A DNA stretch of 64,000 nt, taken from Phytoseiulus persimilis (taxonomy: Eukaryota; Arthropoda; Arachnida; Mesostigmata; Phytoseiidae). The notes beneath the pieces are model-generated. The model did not search any database and was not told the DNA's origin. It saw nothing but the letters and a program-made list of their open reading frames with translations. Positions 22,771-35,808 of this stretch are shown in pieces. The stretch lies in NCBI GenBank assembly GCA_037576195.1, contig CM075104.1:4656775-4720774 (forward strand). Direction: 5' to 3'. Position 1 is the stretch's first letter. Every line of letters starts with the position of its first letter. Both the position numbers and the translations under genes were made by a program.

Positions 22771-23883
22771 CCATGATTCTCACCAAGAGAAGAGAGGGAA
22801 AAGTGCCTCGATCCCAGGTCAGAATCCTATCAAGAAACGGTGGCCGCTCCCGAAAGTGTCCCGATGACACTACATGTAAGGCAATGTGTGTCTGTCAGCA
22901 GTAGACTCCCCAAGCAAGGGACGGGTCGGCCAGCGTAGTCGGCCGAAGGCCGGCTAGTCACAGATAAAAATGTGATGGTGGCCTTCCGGAGTTTGAGCCT
23001 GTCTGTGATGCCTCGGTTTTTAGATGAGGATTTTCCGAGTCGTACGTAAGTGCTAAGTGGGTTGTCGAACGTTCGAGTGGCTCCCCCCTCGAAGATGTGA
23101 GGCCGTCGGGATCGGTTCATCTGAGCATTGAGGTCAGTTGACTGGAAAAGAATGTCGTGGCTTCCTGTGCCACGTTTGGCCCTTTTAGCTGGGAACGGAA
23201 GCAAGTTCACCTAGAAGGGATCTCGAGAAGAAACTGTTCCAGTCGGGTCCCAACTCTTCCCAGAGGAAAAAACATGAGTAGAGCATTTCTACACACAGAG
23301 CGTGACGAGAATGGTTTCAATCGTCACGTTTTCCATAAAGGAGATTCGAATCTAGGGATAGTTCCGAGCTGCCTACACGTGGACGCATCGATCCCATGGA
23401 CAAGAGACGACCCCTTGGAACGAAGTCAGGTTCGGAGTCCTGCCACCGAAGAGAGTGAGTTGGAGTTCCGAATCGCTCTGGGATGTCTTGTAACGTCGAA
23501 GTTGGAGCTAATTAGAGCATCCTGCTATCCTTGGAGCCGGAGCTCAGATCTGCTGAGTGTCGTCTCGCTGTGCCGGGAGCAGGCTGCTATGCAATTGCTG
23601 CATGGGACTGCCTCGGAGACCTTTCCCGGTCATAATATCCCAAATTGGAACCTTCATACCTCAACAACAGGGGTTCGACTCCGATATCGCAGAGGTTCGA
23701 ACTCTGGCGGGGTTAGGCAGAAAGGCAACAGGGAGATGGGGGTTGGAGGGGTTCGTCTCCGTGTAACACTCAACGTTCACATACTGAGAGGACTTTTCAC
23801 GAAAGGCTACGTGGAAGTTCGGGCTGAAATTTTGAAATATCCTCTCCACAAGCGACCCTCTCCCAGCCTCGCGCGTGCGCTAG
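22771..23883. other. Region between minisatellite and PNPO
   Basis: A 280-codon + strand frame (23157-23999) runs through here and overlaps the PNPO first exon in another frame. Its product is rich in Arg/Ser/Gly and shows no motif. I consider it chance or 5' untranslated sequence. No promoter elements are evident. Confidence 0.4.
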
Positions 23884-25630
23884 ATGTACTTGGCGGAGCA
23901 GCTGATTGGGATCAAGTTTACAAACGAAGGAACCGAAGGGAAATATATGATCCAGAGAGTTTGGCGGGGCGTCATGACTCAAACATCGCTGCATGGTGAG
24001 CCCGAGGCATCTCCTCCGATCAGGAGAAGTCCAAACGTCATGTATTCGGTGTGTGCTGTGATGACATGCTTGTCTGACGCGTGCCTCTGCGGAGTGGGAA
24101 CGTTCGGACCTATATTCTTAAAGGCGTTATCTTACTGAATGAATCCGTTCGAGGGTGAAGTTTCCGGAGAAACCGTGAGCTCCGAGGTCGAGGGTCTCGA
24201 GAGCCCAGTGAGTTGACGAAGATTCAAAGAGCATAAGAGCGAATCCCACAGTTCAACGAGCCGGTTCAATGACGGGAAAAATCGCATCAAGGCGGCTAGT
24301 GCGCGTTGTAAAAACAAGTGAGACGTCGCCGGTGTAATTGATATTTCTCCTGGCGGGAGGCTTACCCGTTCTTGCTTCCCGCTTGCACATCGAGGCTCCC
24401 TGACTCTTCATGATTGGGAGCGTGGAGTGACGTCGTTGTAGGACCTTAGAGCGGTGCGACCCGCTCTGAATACTCTCACTATCTACCTGAACTGTGTGCG
24501 CTCTATTCACCCTCGTTCTAGAATCTAGACGATCCGGCTGGATGCTCACGGCGAATCAATCGGCTGCAACTACAGTTCCTCCTCTTCTACAGGTATGCGT
24601 CGAGCTTATAAAGCTGTTTGGGACGCCTTGCGCGAAGAAGATCTTCCAACGAGAGAGCCGGTAGCTCTCTTCGACCATTGGTTTACTGAGGCGAAGAACT
24701 CAGGTAGACCTCCCATTTCGCTCATCAACCGACGATATATGATGACAGCACCGAGCTGTGGGCAGGGAGACGTGATTCACTTTTGTACTTGTCTGCACAG
24801 GCCACGTTTTCGAGACCAATGCGGTCGCTGTTGCATCGGCGACTCGAGAGGGGATACCGTCTGTCCGCATGGTACTGCTGAAGGGCTATGATCAGCGAGG
24901 TTTCGTGTTCTTCACCAACTATGAGTCCAGGAAGGGACAGGAACTGGTGAGTGTATCTTTCATTCTCCCCGACCTCCAAACAACCGTATGGGGCTCCCTC
25001 GAGACTCGAGTGACACCAGGAACGCTGAACGTTTTCAAATGTTTGTAATCCGGACAAACGATTGCAGCTGAACAATCCTTATGCAGCGATGCTCTTCTAC
25101 TGGGACCAACAACACCGACAAGTACGAATTGAGGGCAAAGTCGAGAAGATACCGCGCCAAGAAAGCGAAACGTATTTCCACTCAAGGCCCCGAGGTAGCC
25201 AAATTTCCGCTTGCCTGAGTAAGCAGAGCTCGGTGGTTGAATCGAGAAAGGTGGGAAGCTCTTCATGATTCAAACATTCTCTCCGGTGGTGATCGGACGG
25301 TGTAAAGATGGAGAATCCCATCCTCGTTGCAGGTTCTTGACGATGAACATGCGGCTCTCACAGAGAAATTTCTCGACGAATCTAAAGAGATTCCTTGCCC
25401 CGACAATTGGTGAGTTGTTTGCTCCGGGAAGTAATGATTCAAGACCCGACCGTTCGACTGATTGTCTCCACGTTTCCAGGGGCGGTCTGATCCTCATCCC
25501 TGAGAAATTCGAATTCTGGCAAGGGCAAACTTCGAGATTGCACGATCGGTTGGCTTTCCGGCGACCCACGTCAAAAGCCGAAGAAGATTCGTCGCAGCAT
25601 GGGTGGTTACTCGAACGATTGGCTCCTTGA
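23884..25630 (+). CDS. PNPO: Pyridoxine/pyridoxamine 5'-phosphate oxidase
   Basis: FMN-dependent oxidase that converts pyridoxine or pyridoxamine 5'-phosphate to pyridoxal 5'-phosphate, the last step of vitamin B6 salvage; cytosolic homodimer. Exons: 23884-23995, 24593-24703, 24801-24946, 25068-25250, 25333-25409, 25480-25630. All junction phases agree and give 259 residues, close to the roughly 260 of animal PNPO. Family motifs in order: MRRAYK, then [27 protein letters not shown] (FMN/PLP contacts), [65 protein letters not shown] and the C-terminal signature ERLAP. Exons 2-6 are secure. Exon 1 (start ATG at 23884) is chosen because it ends at GTGAGC in phase 1, which exactly fits exon 2; it has no family motif and could be replaced by another 5' exon. 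No mitochondrial signal is evident. Introns are 70-597 bp. Confidence 0.93.
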
Positions 25631-28600
25631 GAGGCTGAGTTTGGTAGATGCTGCAGCGAAGGGCTCCCGATGTCTTCCATTCAACGCGTGATTAGTCCGA
25701 ATCGAAATGCGTTCACGAAGGCTGCGCAGTTTTCGGGGAAAAGCGACTTCAAGTCATACCCGGCAGTCTCACAGTTTTCAATAGTTCAAGTTTCAGTGAA
25801 CCATTAATCTGAGAACGGCTGGGAGCAGACTGGATCAGTAATAAATGGAGAATATTACTCTTTCAACTCCGCGAAATGTATGAACATGATCAGGAACCAC
25901 ACAGACTATCAGGAATGGTTGCTCGATAACGATCTTGCTTCGAAACTTGCGAGCCTACGTATATGTCTTAAACTCAGATCCGAAGTACCCCAAAGAGGCC
26001 TCCCCAGCGATTCCGTTTCCTTTTCGATGTGCTCACCGTGAAGTAGCTTGGCTGGGCCTTTCTCCCCCCCCCCCCCCCCTTCGATGGCATGAAATTCATC
26101 GCAAAATGAGTCAGTTAAAACTGTGGGACTCTGCCGTCATTCCTCCGACAAGTGAACCTCTACTATTGATGAATCGAGAGGCACTCCCCCGTGCATGTGT
26201 TCACGATGGAGGGTGACGGTGAATGATCGAGCCGATTTTGTTCATCTTGAGCCACACGTCTTCTCTTACCTTCTGGAACATCCATCCATCGAACTCTTCA
26301 ACCCTGACGACTCGGGCGTATTAAGAAAGCCGCGTGGAAAGAACCTCCCGTATAAGAAACCTCACGTCTGAACGACGATTCTCGTCTGAGCCATTGGAAT
26401 AGCCATCTCTCTGGATAATCGCTAGATGCACTTATTCGCAAACTCCCGATCCCGTCGTCAGCCGATTGTGAATCTTCGTTCGGCTCGTTGAGTTGCGCGG
26501 GGTCGTCCGGCGCATTGAACAGTCTCACAGCTTCCCTGTGAGACCCGGCAGATTCTGCAAAACTATGTTTCCAGCGAAAATACTGTGACGGATATGAAAT
26601 TGCACGATCATCCCGTGAACCGCAGTGGCAACCAGCAATGTAAAGCAACGAACGTCACTACTGCCATGCTCATGCGGAAAACCAAGGGATCGACAGAATC
26701 TGTCGGATTCTGCACTGAATACTTTCAGCTCAGGCTTTCATGAATAACAGCGAGCAACTACCTTGTTAGCGTGACATTGGGAATAGTTCCGTGGTTGCCG
26801 GCCTCTCTGTCTGAATCTTCGCGCGAATGTTCGGTAGCAGGATCCGTGGAGTGGTGGTCTCCAGATCCGATGACCCGGTATCCATTTGCACTCATGTGGA
26901 AACCGTAAGAGTCGGAACGCCCATCAGTTCTGAGTTCTCAAAGTGCAACGCCATCAACTCGACTGCCCGTTTTGATCTACTTTCTTGGAAGTCTGACCTG
27001 GGCTTCGCAGTTGAGAGACGGAATATGATCCAGCATGATCGCCCTTGGCACACATCCTCATCCGAATGACCACAGATCAGCTGCCTGAGTTTATTGTTCC
27101 TTTCGAGAAACCGATTTGTACGTCGGTGATTCATGAAACGCTCGTTAGCGAACTGCGAGAGTCCATCTCGGTCAAAAGATCTCAATACTCTCCAGCATTA
27201 ATAATGTCGAGATTGGGGAGGCCGGCTCTGGTGCCATTTCATGGTGAATGGCCAGATAAATGAGCTTCAGACTTGCAGCAGGATTAGGTTCTACACTCCG
27301 ATACCGAGTTCATGGACCACTTTCAAGTCGTTTGACTGCTACGGACTGGTCGTGGTTTGAGATCAAGACGAAAAAGTTCGAAGAATATATCGCTGAATAG
27401 TCTGGGAGGTCTTCGTTACCTCTCTCTCATGGACAAGAACGACAACTCTGCTTTCGGTCGGCTTGCGTGGCAACTAACGTTGGCTACCAGCCTGATTCAA
27501 TCGCTGAGGACAGGCACGAAAAATTCCAGAATCCTCCTCCATGTTTGGGACGGGGAGAACCATCGCTGCCGGAAGACTTCCCATTCTCCAGCAATAGAGT
27601 GATTCCCCTCGCCGAATGTTGTTCCCTGGATCAAGTGCATTCCTCTTCTATGAATTTTAAAATCGGTAGTTGAAGCACAGCAGTTCACCATTCATCTGAT
27701 CCTCTCCTGAACTTTCGCAGAGAACTTGTTGACTCAGTTCAGATCTTGAATTTGGGCTCTCTCGGATGAGAGTTTCTCCAAGCCTCAACCTAATCTTAGA
27801 TGTTCCTTGATGGGCCTCCAAACATATTCTGGGATCCCACTCTGTTCCAGAAAAGTACATCAGCTGTTGTTGAAGTCCTCGATGATTGTCGAGGTCGCCA
27901 TGTGCTTTTCGTGTTGTGATGGCGCACGCGTGACTCTGGGGGAAATTGGAACTCCTACAGTTGATTTCGCCATCCCTCGGGACCGGGAGAGTTGCCTTCC
28001 TCTTGGAGATTTGGGTCCATGTTCTTTCCAGGTCGCCACGCGTAACATGTGTGGGTCGACTCCGTGAGCGGGTCAACTGTCCATCCTGACGATTGTCACG
28101 GAACTCGAGCCATAAAAAACGAATGCTATCTTGTCTAGAGGTTCCTGGCTCTTCGGAGCCAATGCCATCAGACGTTTGCAGGTCGAAATCGTCGCGTCTT
28201 CTTCAGAGCATTATTCGCGCTCTAATCATCGATTTCGCTCATGATGGACGAAATATCTCCACGAAACAGTTCATTCGTACGATCCTCCATTTCCTCCAAT
28301 CGCGTACCGATTGCCAAGCGTATCGACGCAATTGATGCTTTGGACCGTAAAAAAAAAGACGGGAGAAAAACAGTTTTGAAATCCTCGCCCTTAGCTTGTT
28401 CTTCAATTCCTGGCAAGGAGCTTCCGAGGAGCGAAGCCAATAATTTGTGGGGGAACTCCGCGTGTGCCTCCAATAAGTCATCCGAAGTCGTAGGCAAGGA
28501 ATGAAGGCCGAATGCGAACGGAGCCCCTTTCCTTCGGGAGAATCCTGGCCACCTGGTCTGGCATGTCTGGCTCGGAGTCTTCATCAACTCCACTTCCTTC

Positions 28601-29272
28601 GCACTAGAGCCTTATTGGGGCGGTGTTTCCGCGCTCCGCGGAGAGAGCTTATCGTCGAGTGACTTGAGTATTGGTATCTCCAGACGCGGACAGACAAGGA
28701 TCCCGCTTCAACGACAGCCTTCCGAAGCAGTCCTAATCTCCCGAGCGCATGGCGACAACCTCATCTTCTCCGGGCTTCTCGGATTTCAAGATGAGCTATC
28801 TTCGGAGCTGCCGACATTCAAATCAGAGATGGCTGTTTTCATCTGCGATCTTTGACGGTCAAATCTAATGACTACGGTCTGGACGTTTGTGTGAATTTTG
28901 CAAATCATTCCATCGATCGCCCGGAATTGATTCATTGCCAAGAAGGGATAGTTTCGAAAAATCACCCAAACTCCCAGTCTCCAGTATCGACTTCCCAAAG
29001 ATTCGCTTCACGATCATCGCTCCCAGGAATCATTCATTCTACGAACGATGTCAACTGGACGATCCCACCAGCTTTTTTATTGCAGATGTCGCTTATGTGT
29101 GAAATCGTGCTGCTGGAAACTCGGCCCGCTGCTGCTACCGCTGTGGGGATGGAGCTTAGGAGCGGTTCGAGTCCCTTATCTCTTGTCATTCCTGATCATC
29201 AATTGAGCCTCGTTGACCACTGGGGAACACTGGAGTCACCGTGGTTTCGAGCATAGCATACATATATTCCAA
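25631..29272. other. Gene-poor stretch with unassigned coding-like fragments
   Basis: Several open segments look protein-like but have no recognisable family. Examples are the + strand reading with FVHLEPHVFSYLLEHPSIE (about 26240-26330), LPEFIVPFEKPICTSVIHE (about 27080-27150) and FPKIRFTIIAPRNHSFYE (about 28990-29045). I could not join them into a gene. No RNA gene seen. Confidence 0.4.
26064..26079. repeat. Poly-C run (16 C)
   Basis: An uninterrupted run of sixteen C residues follows TTTCT. Runs like this are prone to length error in sequencing. Confidence 0.9.
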
Positions 29273-29374
29273 ATGGCTCGGTCCTTGACCAGGGCGCTCA
29301 GTTCTCTCGGTTCATATCTCGTCCAAATATATCCAATGCTGCTCGCTTCCTTTCTCTGCACCGTTCTCTCCGCG
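29273..29374 (+). CDS. Possible signal-peptide first exon, unknown gene
   Basis: ATG at 29273 opens 34 codons ending at GCG/GTACCT, a possible donor. The peptide has two basic residues near the start, then a hydrophobic stretch (PMLLASFLCTVLSA) ending in an Ala/Ser-rich cleavage-like site. A possible continuation after an acceptor at about 29403-29405 is very basic (KKKRARKLYLFRLCSQ). No family recognised; the exon pairing is a guess. Confidence 0.25.
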
Positions 29375-32300
29375 GTACCTTGAGATTCAAATATCGCGAT
29401 TCAGAAGAAGAAGCGCGCCCGAAAGCTCTATCTGTTTCGGCTCTGTTCCCAAGTGAAGCTCACTAGCGAACTATAGAATCCGAAACTCCAAGTTGGAATC
29501 CGCTGTGATGTTGGCGTGGACGCCGCTGGTATCGACTCGAACTATTCTTAGCTTCAATGCCGAAAGACTCCAAGTTTTAATCCGGACAAGACGAACTCAA
29601 TCGGGCGGATATCTGTCGAAGGCCGATAGGCGACGTTCGGAGTCGTCCCTCACCTCCGATGAGTTTTTGAGAATCACTCAGCACTGTCGAACGTCATCTG
29701 TATTGGAATCTGCGCAGCAGTCTTCGCTTCCATTGGAGACAAGTTTTCCCCCAGAACACAATACTATTGCTGTCATTCCCAGACTCCGCTATGGCCAGAC
29801 TAGTGATCGAACGAGAGTTTCAGAAACCATTCGGAAGCCTCCTCGACTATAAATCCCTGAAGTCGGTTGAGAGAAACAGGCTTGCTTCTGGAGCTGATAT
29901 CTATGGGGACGGGAAGCTCGGACGGCTCAGCGAGGGAGGAATTTCCAGAGAGTGTCTGATCCGGAGGGTTACGTCGTGCCAACAATCAGGGATTCCAAGC
30001 AGCGGGCTTGCAGCTCAACAATCCAAGCTATCAGACAAAGGGCCCAGTGGAACGGAAATGTTTGGATGGCCACTTGGAAAATCTTCGACATATGAAGAGA
30101 GGGTTTTTATAACTCGAGTGACGAATTCTCCGCTCTGGATCGTGTAGGGGAATGTCATGTGATGTGGGGAGAACCCACCCTGCCCCAAACTATTGTCAAG
30201 GCTGAATTCATTGATCCCCACATCGTTCGAATTCCTTCAGATGATTTGCTCCTCCAGCAAAAGGGGATCAAACTCGGATCCGGTCACCAAGTTGAGGAAA
30301 GCAGGGGGAAGGTCGAGGCCCGATCTGCCGATTGGTACATCTGGAGGCACCTCCTTCGCTGCGACGATGATCCTCTTCCAGTTGACTTGTTGGTTCTGAG
30401 TGAAATCAACTGCGGACCCGTTTTCCTCGCCGTTGGTCGAACGAAGATAGTGCTTTCCGTACTCCAGATTGAGCGGAGGACAATCTTTCCAGCATGTTTT
30501 CATCAACCATCTCGAGAAAGCAGCGAATGTCATTCATCGAGCACGCGAACCATAGGTTCAGAGCCAGAAAAGTGGAGCTTCGGAGTGCCGATCGTAACAG
30601 ATTGAGCCCTGTGTATCCTCTCTCTCTCGAGACGTGGAGCCGACTCAACTCCCCGGAAACACAGCGCTCAACGGTGGCCGCAAAGCAAGTCCCGCTCCCG
30701 TGGAAAGCTCGGGAAGCGTTTCGGACGCCGTGTCTTGAGACGTCAAAATCTCAACCGACGGGAAGTCCCTCATGCATCGAAAAAAGTCGAACTCTGTGGG
30801 AGCTGCTTCCAGGAATTTCCGTTGCTTCGCGCGAGGTTCGAGGCGCGAGCTCTCATTTCTAGGAGCAGTGCTTCTATGTGAGGAGTAGTCCCGATGTTCC
30901 AGTCTGTTTTAGTCTCAGCTGGCGCTGTGGGAGACAGTTTCCCACCTCAACGAACGCCGCGGATCCAAGCGAGCGAGCAGGCTGGCAAGGCAGTCGTCGC
31001 AGTCGAGTTTTCCGGCGGGCACTGGAAAAGAGGAACGACAACGCTCCTCGGAGGTTCTGTGCGGAGTGCGGCAGGCAGTGGTTTGGACTCGACAAGGTCA
31101 TCCGATTATGAGTGGGTGTCATCACTCGGACGATCTCACCGACCCTCGCGCCAAGTCGGGAAAAAAATACGTCTAGCCCTTTTATCTCAGGACGGTAGAG
31201 GCCACGTTCCCAAAATAGAAACCCCAAGCCCTGGTACCGCCCATACTAGAGGCCCCCCTCTGGCTGGGCCTCTCGCTCCGTCGCTCTGTCATTCCTACCC
31301 TCCCGCATGTATGGGAGCTCAGCATCGCTACTCTTTCCAGAGGCTTGCTGTCGGCTTACAAGATTTCTAGATCCGAAAACGGTGAAGCTTTCGGGAGATG
31401 ATCACCCTTATCTCAGAAGGCATATTTCGCGATCAGATTCGTCCGATTCCGGAGGACACAATCCTACCGTTGTTCATGTCCCGAGAAATGAAAATAAATA
31501 CGATTTTCGCTTCGGAACTTCTCTGCAGGGCGACTAAGAAATCTCCTGCATTATAGGCGTCTCCTGGATCCAAGTCCCAGTGCCGATTGATCCGAAGAAA
31601 CTTAGGATATTTGACATCATTTTGTCGTCTCGCGATTGCTCCGTTCGCGGATGTCTGGATTTGACGATCTTCGATCAGGGTTTGTCGCAAGTGGATGAGC
31701 CAACCCATTCGTGGGCTCCATTCGACCGCAAAATATTCAGATCGCTGGTCAACCAGAAGCTGACACGGCATCGAAATGAGTTTAACCAAACATTCACATT
31801 TCTATTTCAGAAGTGATGTTGGATCGGAAAATCATTGATATAAACATCTCTCTAACATAGCAGGACCATCTTCACGCAGGGCATGCTTGAAGTCGTGGGA
31901 TGTGCTCGAGTCAGCACGATCGCGCATTCCAGCCACTAGAAAACGACTTCCCACGTGATTTGAATCGGATTAAAATCTCGGATTCCGTGGAAATCCTAAT
32001 CGAACTGAACGCCCACAGTTGGAAGGGCTCTTCATTCGAGCCGCGGGCGCGGCGTTCCGAACTCTGTGTACTTCGCTTCGAACTGCACCCCCGGGACTTG
32101 TCGAGGATAGAGTGCTGTCATAGTTCAGGGGTCACAGTAATCTGACGGCGATAACGACAGAGCGACGCTGGCTGCTCACGCGACGCATTCATGCGTCCGG
32201 GTCTGTGTTGATATGTGCAAACGCACATCCAGTATCACGACGTTTTGCCCGACTACCTCGGGCTCGCCGCCATCGTCAGCTTCGAAACGACATACTTCCC

Positions 32301-33757
32301 TCTCATTCGAGGCCGAGTGAAAGTCGAACTCGCTCGTGGAACATGTTCCAGATTTGACGTGTCCGCTGCAAGCTTGATCACTGTCCTTTCCATGAACTCT
32401 CTACCAGGGCACGTAGTTTCGAGAAGGTTGTGACATTCGAGCCGCGCATCTCGGGATAGACCGGACGCTGCTTGAGGAAAGGTAGAGCCGAAAGTCGAGG
32501 CAATCACAAAAGCTCGCGTGGCAAAAGAGGGCATGAGCAACGTGTCCGCACTCCCTTGTTCGAAGAAAAAAGAGTGTGACAACACAATCATGAGACCTTG
32601 ACCGGCTGTGTGAGCAGCGAAGAAGCCGAATTCGAATTTGGACGGATTATTTGAAGAAGTTTGATGGCATAAAATAAGTCCTAGAGGGGATGAGAGTCTA
32701 CTGACAGCCGGAAAGAGCCCTGTGAAGCATGAGGAGCACAACAAATTCAGGAACGACCCACCTTATTGAACAACGAATACCACGAATACGTAGCTCTCGG
32801 AACGGAAGGTCACCGAATTGTGAATAATTCCGCGTCCTGCATGCAGTTTCGTACGAAAGGGTGAGCGATGACTCTCTGCGTTGTCGTAGATACTGCAAAT
32901 CGAGAGCGGGAGAGACTGCATTCGCGGTTCGTCCGATCAAGTCTGCGGATCGGGTTTTCGATCTCCACAGGGATCCCGGTCTCCATATGAGGTTCACGCA
33001 CGACTAGCAGCTCTTCCAGCCATGACCGAAGCTATGCCAAGGATCAAAACGAACGATGCTTTTTTAGGAAACCCTTTTTTATTATCATGAATTGTTGAAT
33101 ATAAACTTAAAAATATACCAAAAGTATGCCGTTTTCGGATTCTATACAGGTCCAAGCGTTCAGTTCCCGTCCGCGGCTCTGCTAGTGCTGCAAACGTTTG
33201 ATTCGCAAACTCTGCATCGAGTTCCACCGCCTCGTGTCTGAACGGGAACGAGACCCCGGCGAACACACCGGAGACTTCAGCCTTTTAGATTTTCTCCTCG
33301 TATCATTAGAACAGGACTTAACGATACCAATCCTAGATCTGTCTCAAAACTCAACTAATCAATTTTCCTAGTTTCATTGGTTTAGATGAATCGCTCCGTT
33401 TTAGTAAACGACGAGTAGACGACCAGATGAATATTTCAGATAAAGGAACACGTATGACCGAGATGATTTCGCGGTCGACGTCATGAAGTTCACATGCGTA
33501 GGTGTAAAGTTAGGACTCTTTAACACGTTCTTACAAGAATCTCTGGCTCAGACCCAGAAAATTGAGATAGTTCCTCCCGAATGGCGGATCTTGCATCTTT
33601 TGCACACAAATATACAAGTGACGCTTGTCTGCCAAAAGTTGAGGCTACGCTATGTTAATATCAATTATTCAACCGTTTGGGAGAATACGAAAAATAGAAT
33701 CGGATCTCAAACGGAACGCAAACTGAACGAACTTGGCTAGGGTCGCAAGACTTGTCC
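29375..33757. other. No supported gene
   Basis: Open frames up to 163 codons (32253-32744 -) and 158 codons (30894-31370 +) occur, but none carries a recognisable domain. A - strand frame at about 32994-33100 contains a hydrophobic, signal-like stretch (KKASFVLILGIASVMAG) that runs quickly to a stop. Around 33070-33115 is A/T-rich. Repeat-derived sequence is likely but cannot be classified. Confidence 0.4.
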
Positions 33758-34119
33758 TCAACCCTCCATAAATCTCTGCCTGGATTCGCAACCGTGTTTG
33801 GTTGATGTACAGGTTTCCACAAACACGCACTTCGTATCGGGGAAGGTGTCTACGCTCAAGAATACGCTGTTGAACTCAAGCAGCGAGTAATCGTAGATCA
33901 ACTCATCTAGGATACATCTCCTCTTTGATTGCAAACAGGCGATCGATCGATCGATCAGTCGATGAATTATGCTACGGAAAAGGACTATTACCCTGACATT
34001 CGCTTCGATCATTGATCCTGGAACTCTCTGATTCCTCCGTTCCGGCCAAGTACAAACCGAGCGCGTAAGCGTCACTCAGAATGCTTACATCCGTGTACGG
34101 CGTCAAGGAGTTCACATAG
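33758..34119 (-). CDS. Unknown protein, possible terminal exons
   Basis: Read on the - strand, about 33770-33930 is well behaved: after a TTTGCAATCAAAG acceptor it gives RRCILDELIYDYSLLEF and SVFLSVDTFPDTKCVFVETC, then a short Cys-containing tail to a stop. An upstream block ending at 34119 reads YVNSLTPYTD, where GTAAGC gives a phase-compatible donor, or continues as VSILSDAYALGLYLAGTE if a later donor is used. A third open block (AELYHDYILAVPSKIVWRR, about 34200-34320) may be further upstream, but its phase does not connect. Family unknown. The strand is inferred from coding appearance only. Confidence 0.35.
33943..33960. repeat. (GATC)n short tandem repeat
   Basis: Four to five perfect copies of GATC in a row, ending ...GATCAGTCGATG. 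Confidence 0.8.
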
Positions 34120-35808
34120 CTACCGTGGTAGCCATGTCATCGTCCCTCTCATCATCAGATGTCTCTTTATTCGGCGTTTGGTCTCCTGGAGGGCTGCTGT
34201 GAGCGCCAAGTCCGTAACGCCTCCAAACAATTTTCGAGGGAACCGCAAGAATGTAATCATGGTACAGCTCAGCGAACTCACTTTCTCGACTCAATTTTGC
34301 ACAGGATCCGTTCACAAAAATTACCAGGTATGCAACATTGAACCTTCGGTGACTAGTTTCCAGATGAAATGTGAGTAAAACTTACAGGACGACGTTCCCG
34401 CTCAGGTAAGTTGAAACGAGACCCACATCCGAGCAAAGCCATTCATGATCAAATGTGGCGACAAATGTTCGCAGAGAAAAGAGAAGCCTCGATAAATTCC
34501 TCAATATTCGCAAACGATTATCAGACAGAAATTTAAATCGTTCGAGAGAAGACTCTGCTCGCTCGTTCGCTCCGCATCACAAGCTCTCTCACGTTCGGAG
34601 GGTAGCAAGACGTTACAGGAGAAGAAGGCGGCTTTTATAGGTGTCTTGGTACTCCCTACTTCCGGCAATGCTGCAGTACCGCAGCACGGCACCAACGGCC
34701 ATTGGAATTGACACAACGCGCGGTAGGGAAAGTGTTTTCATGGGAAACAAGTACGTTCCGGCCTCCTACTCCGGCCCATAGTAATCAACAGTTGCATCGA
34801 TGTAACAGACAACGATTTCGATAATTGCAATCATGAGTAACCAGAATACGTTGGTTCCGCCGTCGGCGACGCGGAGCGCACATACGTTCCAAGCCGCAGA
34901 GCGACGGCTTTCAATGCCAACGAAGAGCACGTAATGTTTTTTGTTGCTTTAAAATATTAAAATATAATTTGCTAGACAATAGTCAACATGGGCCGCTCTA
35001 CCGAAACACGGGGACAGTCGGAAGAGACCGAGGGGCATTGGTGACACACGAGCGGCTGTTGGTTTCCCTCCCTCTCTCAATTCCGCAAAGTGTTTGGGTG
35101 GAAAAGTGTTTGAAATTCGGCGCGAACTCTTGGTCAGCCACGCTCAGCTCAAGCTTGAGAGGAAGTCCTGCGACACCTGCAGGTGGGATGCGGATGGAGG
35201 AGAGTGTCGAACACAAAAATATCTTCCCGGTACTTTGCTTCTGATCAGGGAGAGCGGGGCGTTTTGGGATCCGCGCATTTTCGGGACGACTCTGGATCGG
35301 TTCAACTCATCGACGAGAACTCGGCTCATCCTCGAGAATGGGACTTCGATTCAGGCTGTCTAAGAACAGCATCAAGAGCCGTCGAGAGCTGCTTCTGGAA
35401 GTGAAACCAGCTCACAAAGGGTCTCTCTTGTCTTTCCAAATATGCGCCCTGTCACATTCGCACTCACACACACACGCAGGCACGCACGCACGCACGAACA
35501 TGCTACAACGCGAAGGGAGTTTCGAAGAAGGGCTTCAAGCGCAAGTCGTGATGAAATTTCGAATGCCCGAACAAAGATGAAAACGAGGACTCTCGAACGC
35601 CACCGGTTCACAGTCCACGATCTGCGAGGGGCGCAGCTCTTTCGTTCGACCCCTTCTCGAAAAGAGACGAACAGACCGACGTTATATAAAAGTATAAAAC
35701 ATTTTGTTTGAATCGCGGGGGTTTTCGACGGGCAACCTAGCGGCGATGGTAGGAAACCAAGCACTGTATCCACCACGGAGAGTTTCCCTCGGGATCATTC
35801 CACCGGGT
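34120..35808. other. Intergenic / Tob 3' flank
   Basis: Lies 3' of the Tob stop codon and probably includes its 3' UTR. An A/T-rich patch (TTTAAAATATTAAAATATAA) at about 34950 and an A/T-rich patch at about 35683-35702 are the only compositional features. Open frames at 35094-35580 + have no recognisable domain. Confidence 0.4.
35459..35500. repeat. (AC)n/(GCAC)n microsatellite
   Basis: CACTCACACACACACGCAGG followed by repeated GCAC units. It lies about 310 bp beyond the Tob stop codon, perhaps within its 3' UTR. Confidence 0.8.

Noticed and set aside
23680..23712. tRNA-like GAGGTTCGAACTCTG
   Set aside because: Only a short stem around the loop; no acceptor or D arm.
30340..30420. Second endonuclease-like box (VDLLVLSEINCG)
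   Set aside because: Isolated match without neighbouring endonuclease motifs.
32994..33266. Secreted protein gene with KKASFVLILGIASVMAG
   Set aside because: The signal-like stretch runs into a stop after a few residues and no phase-compatible exon follows.
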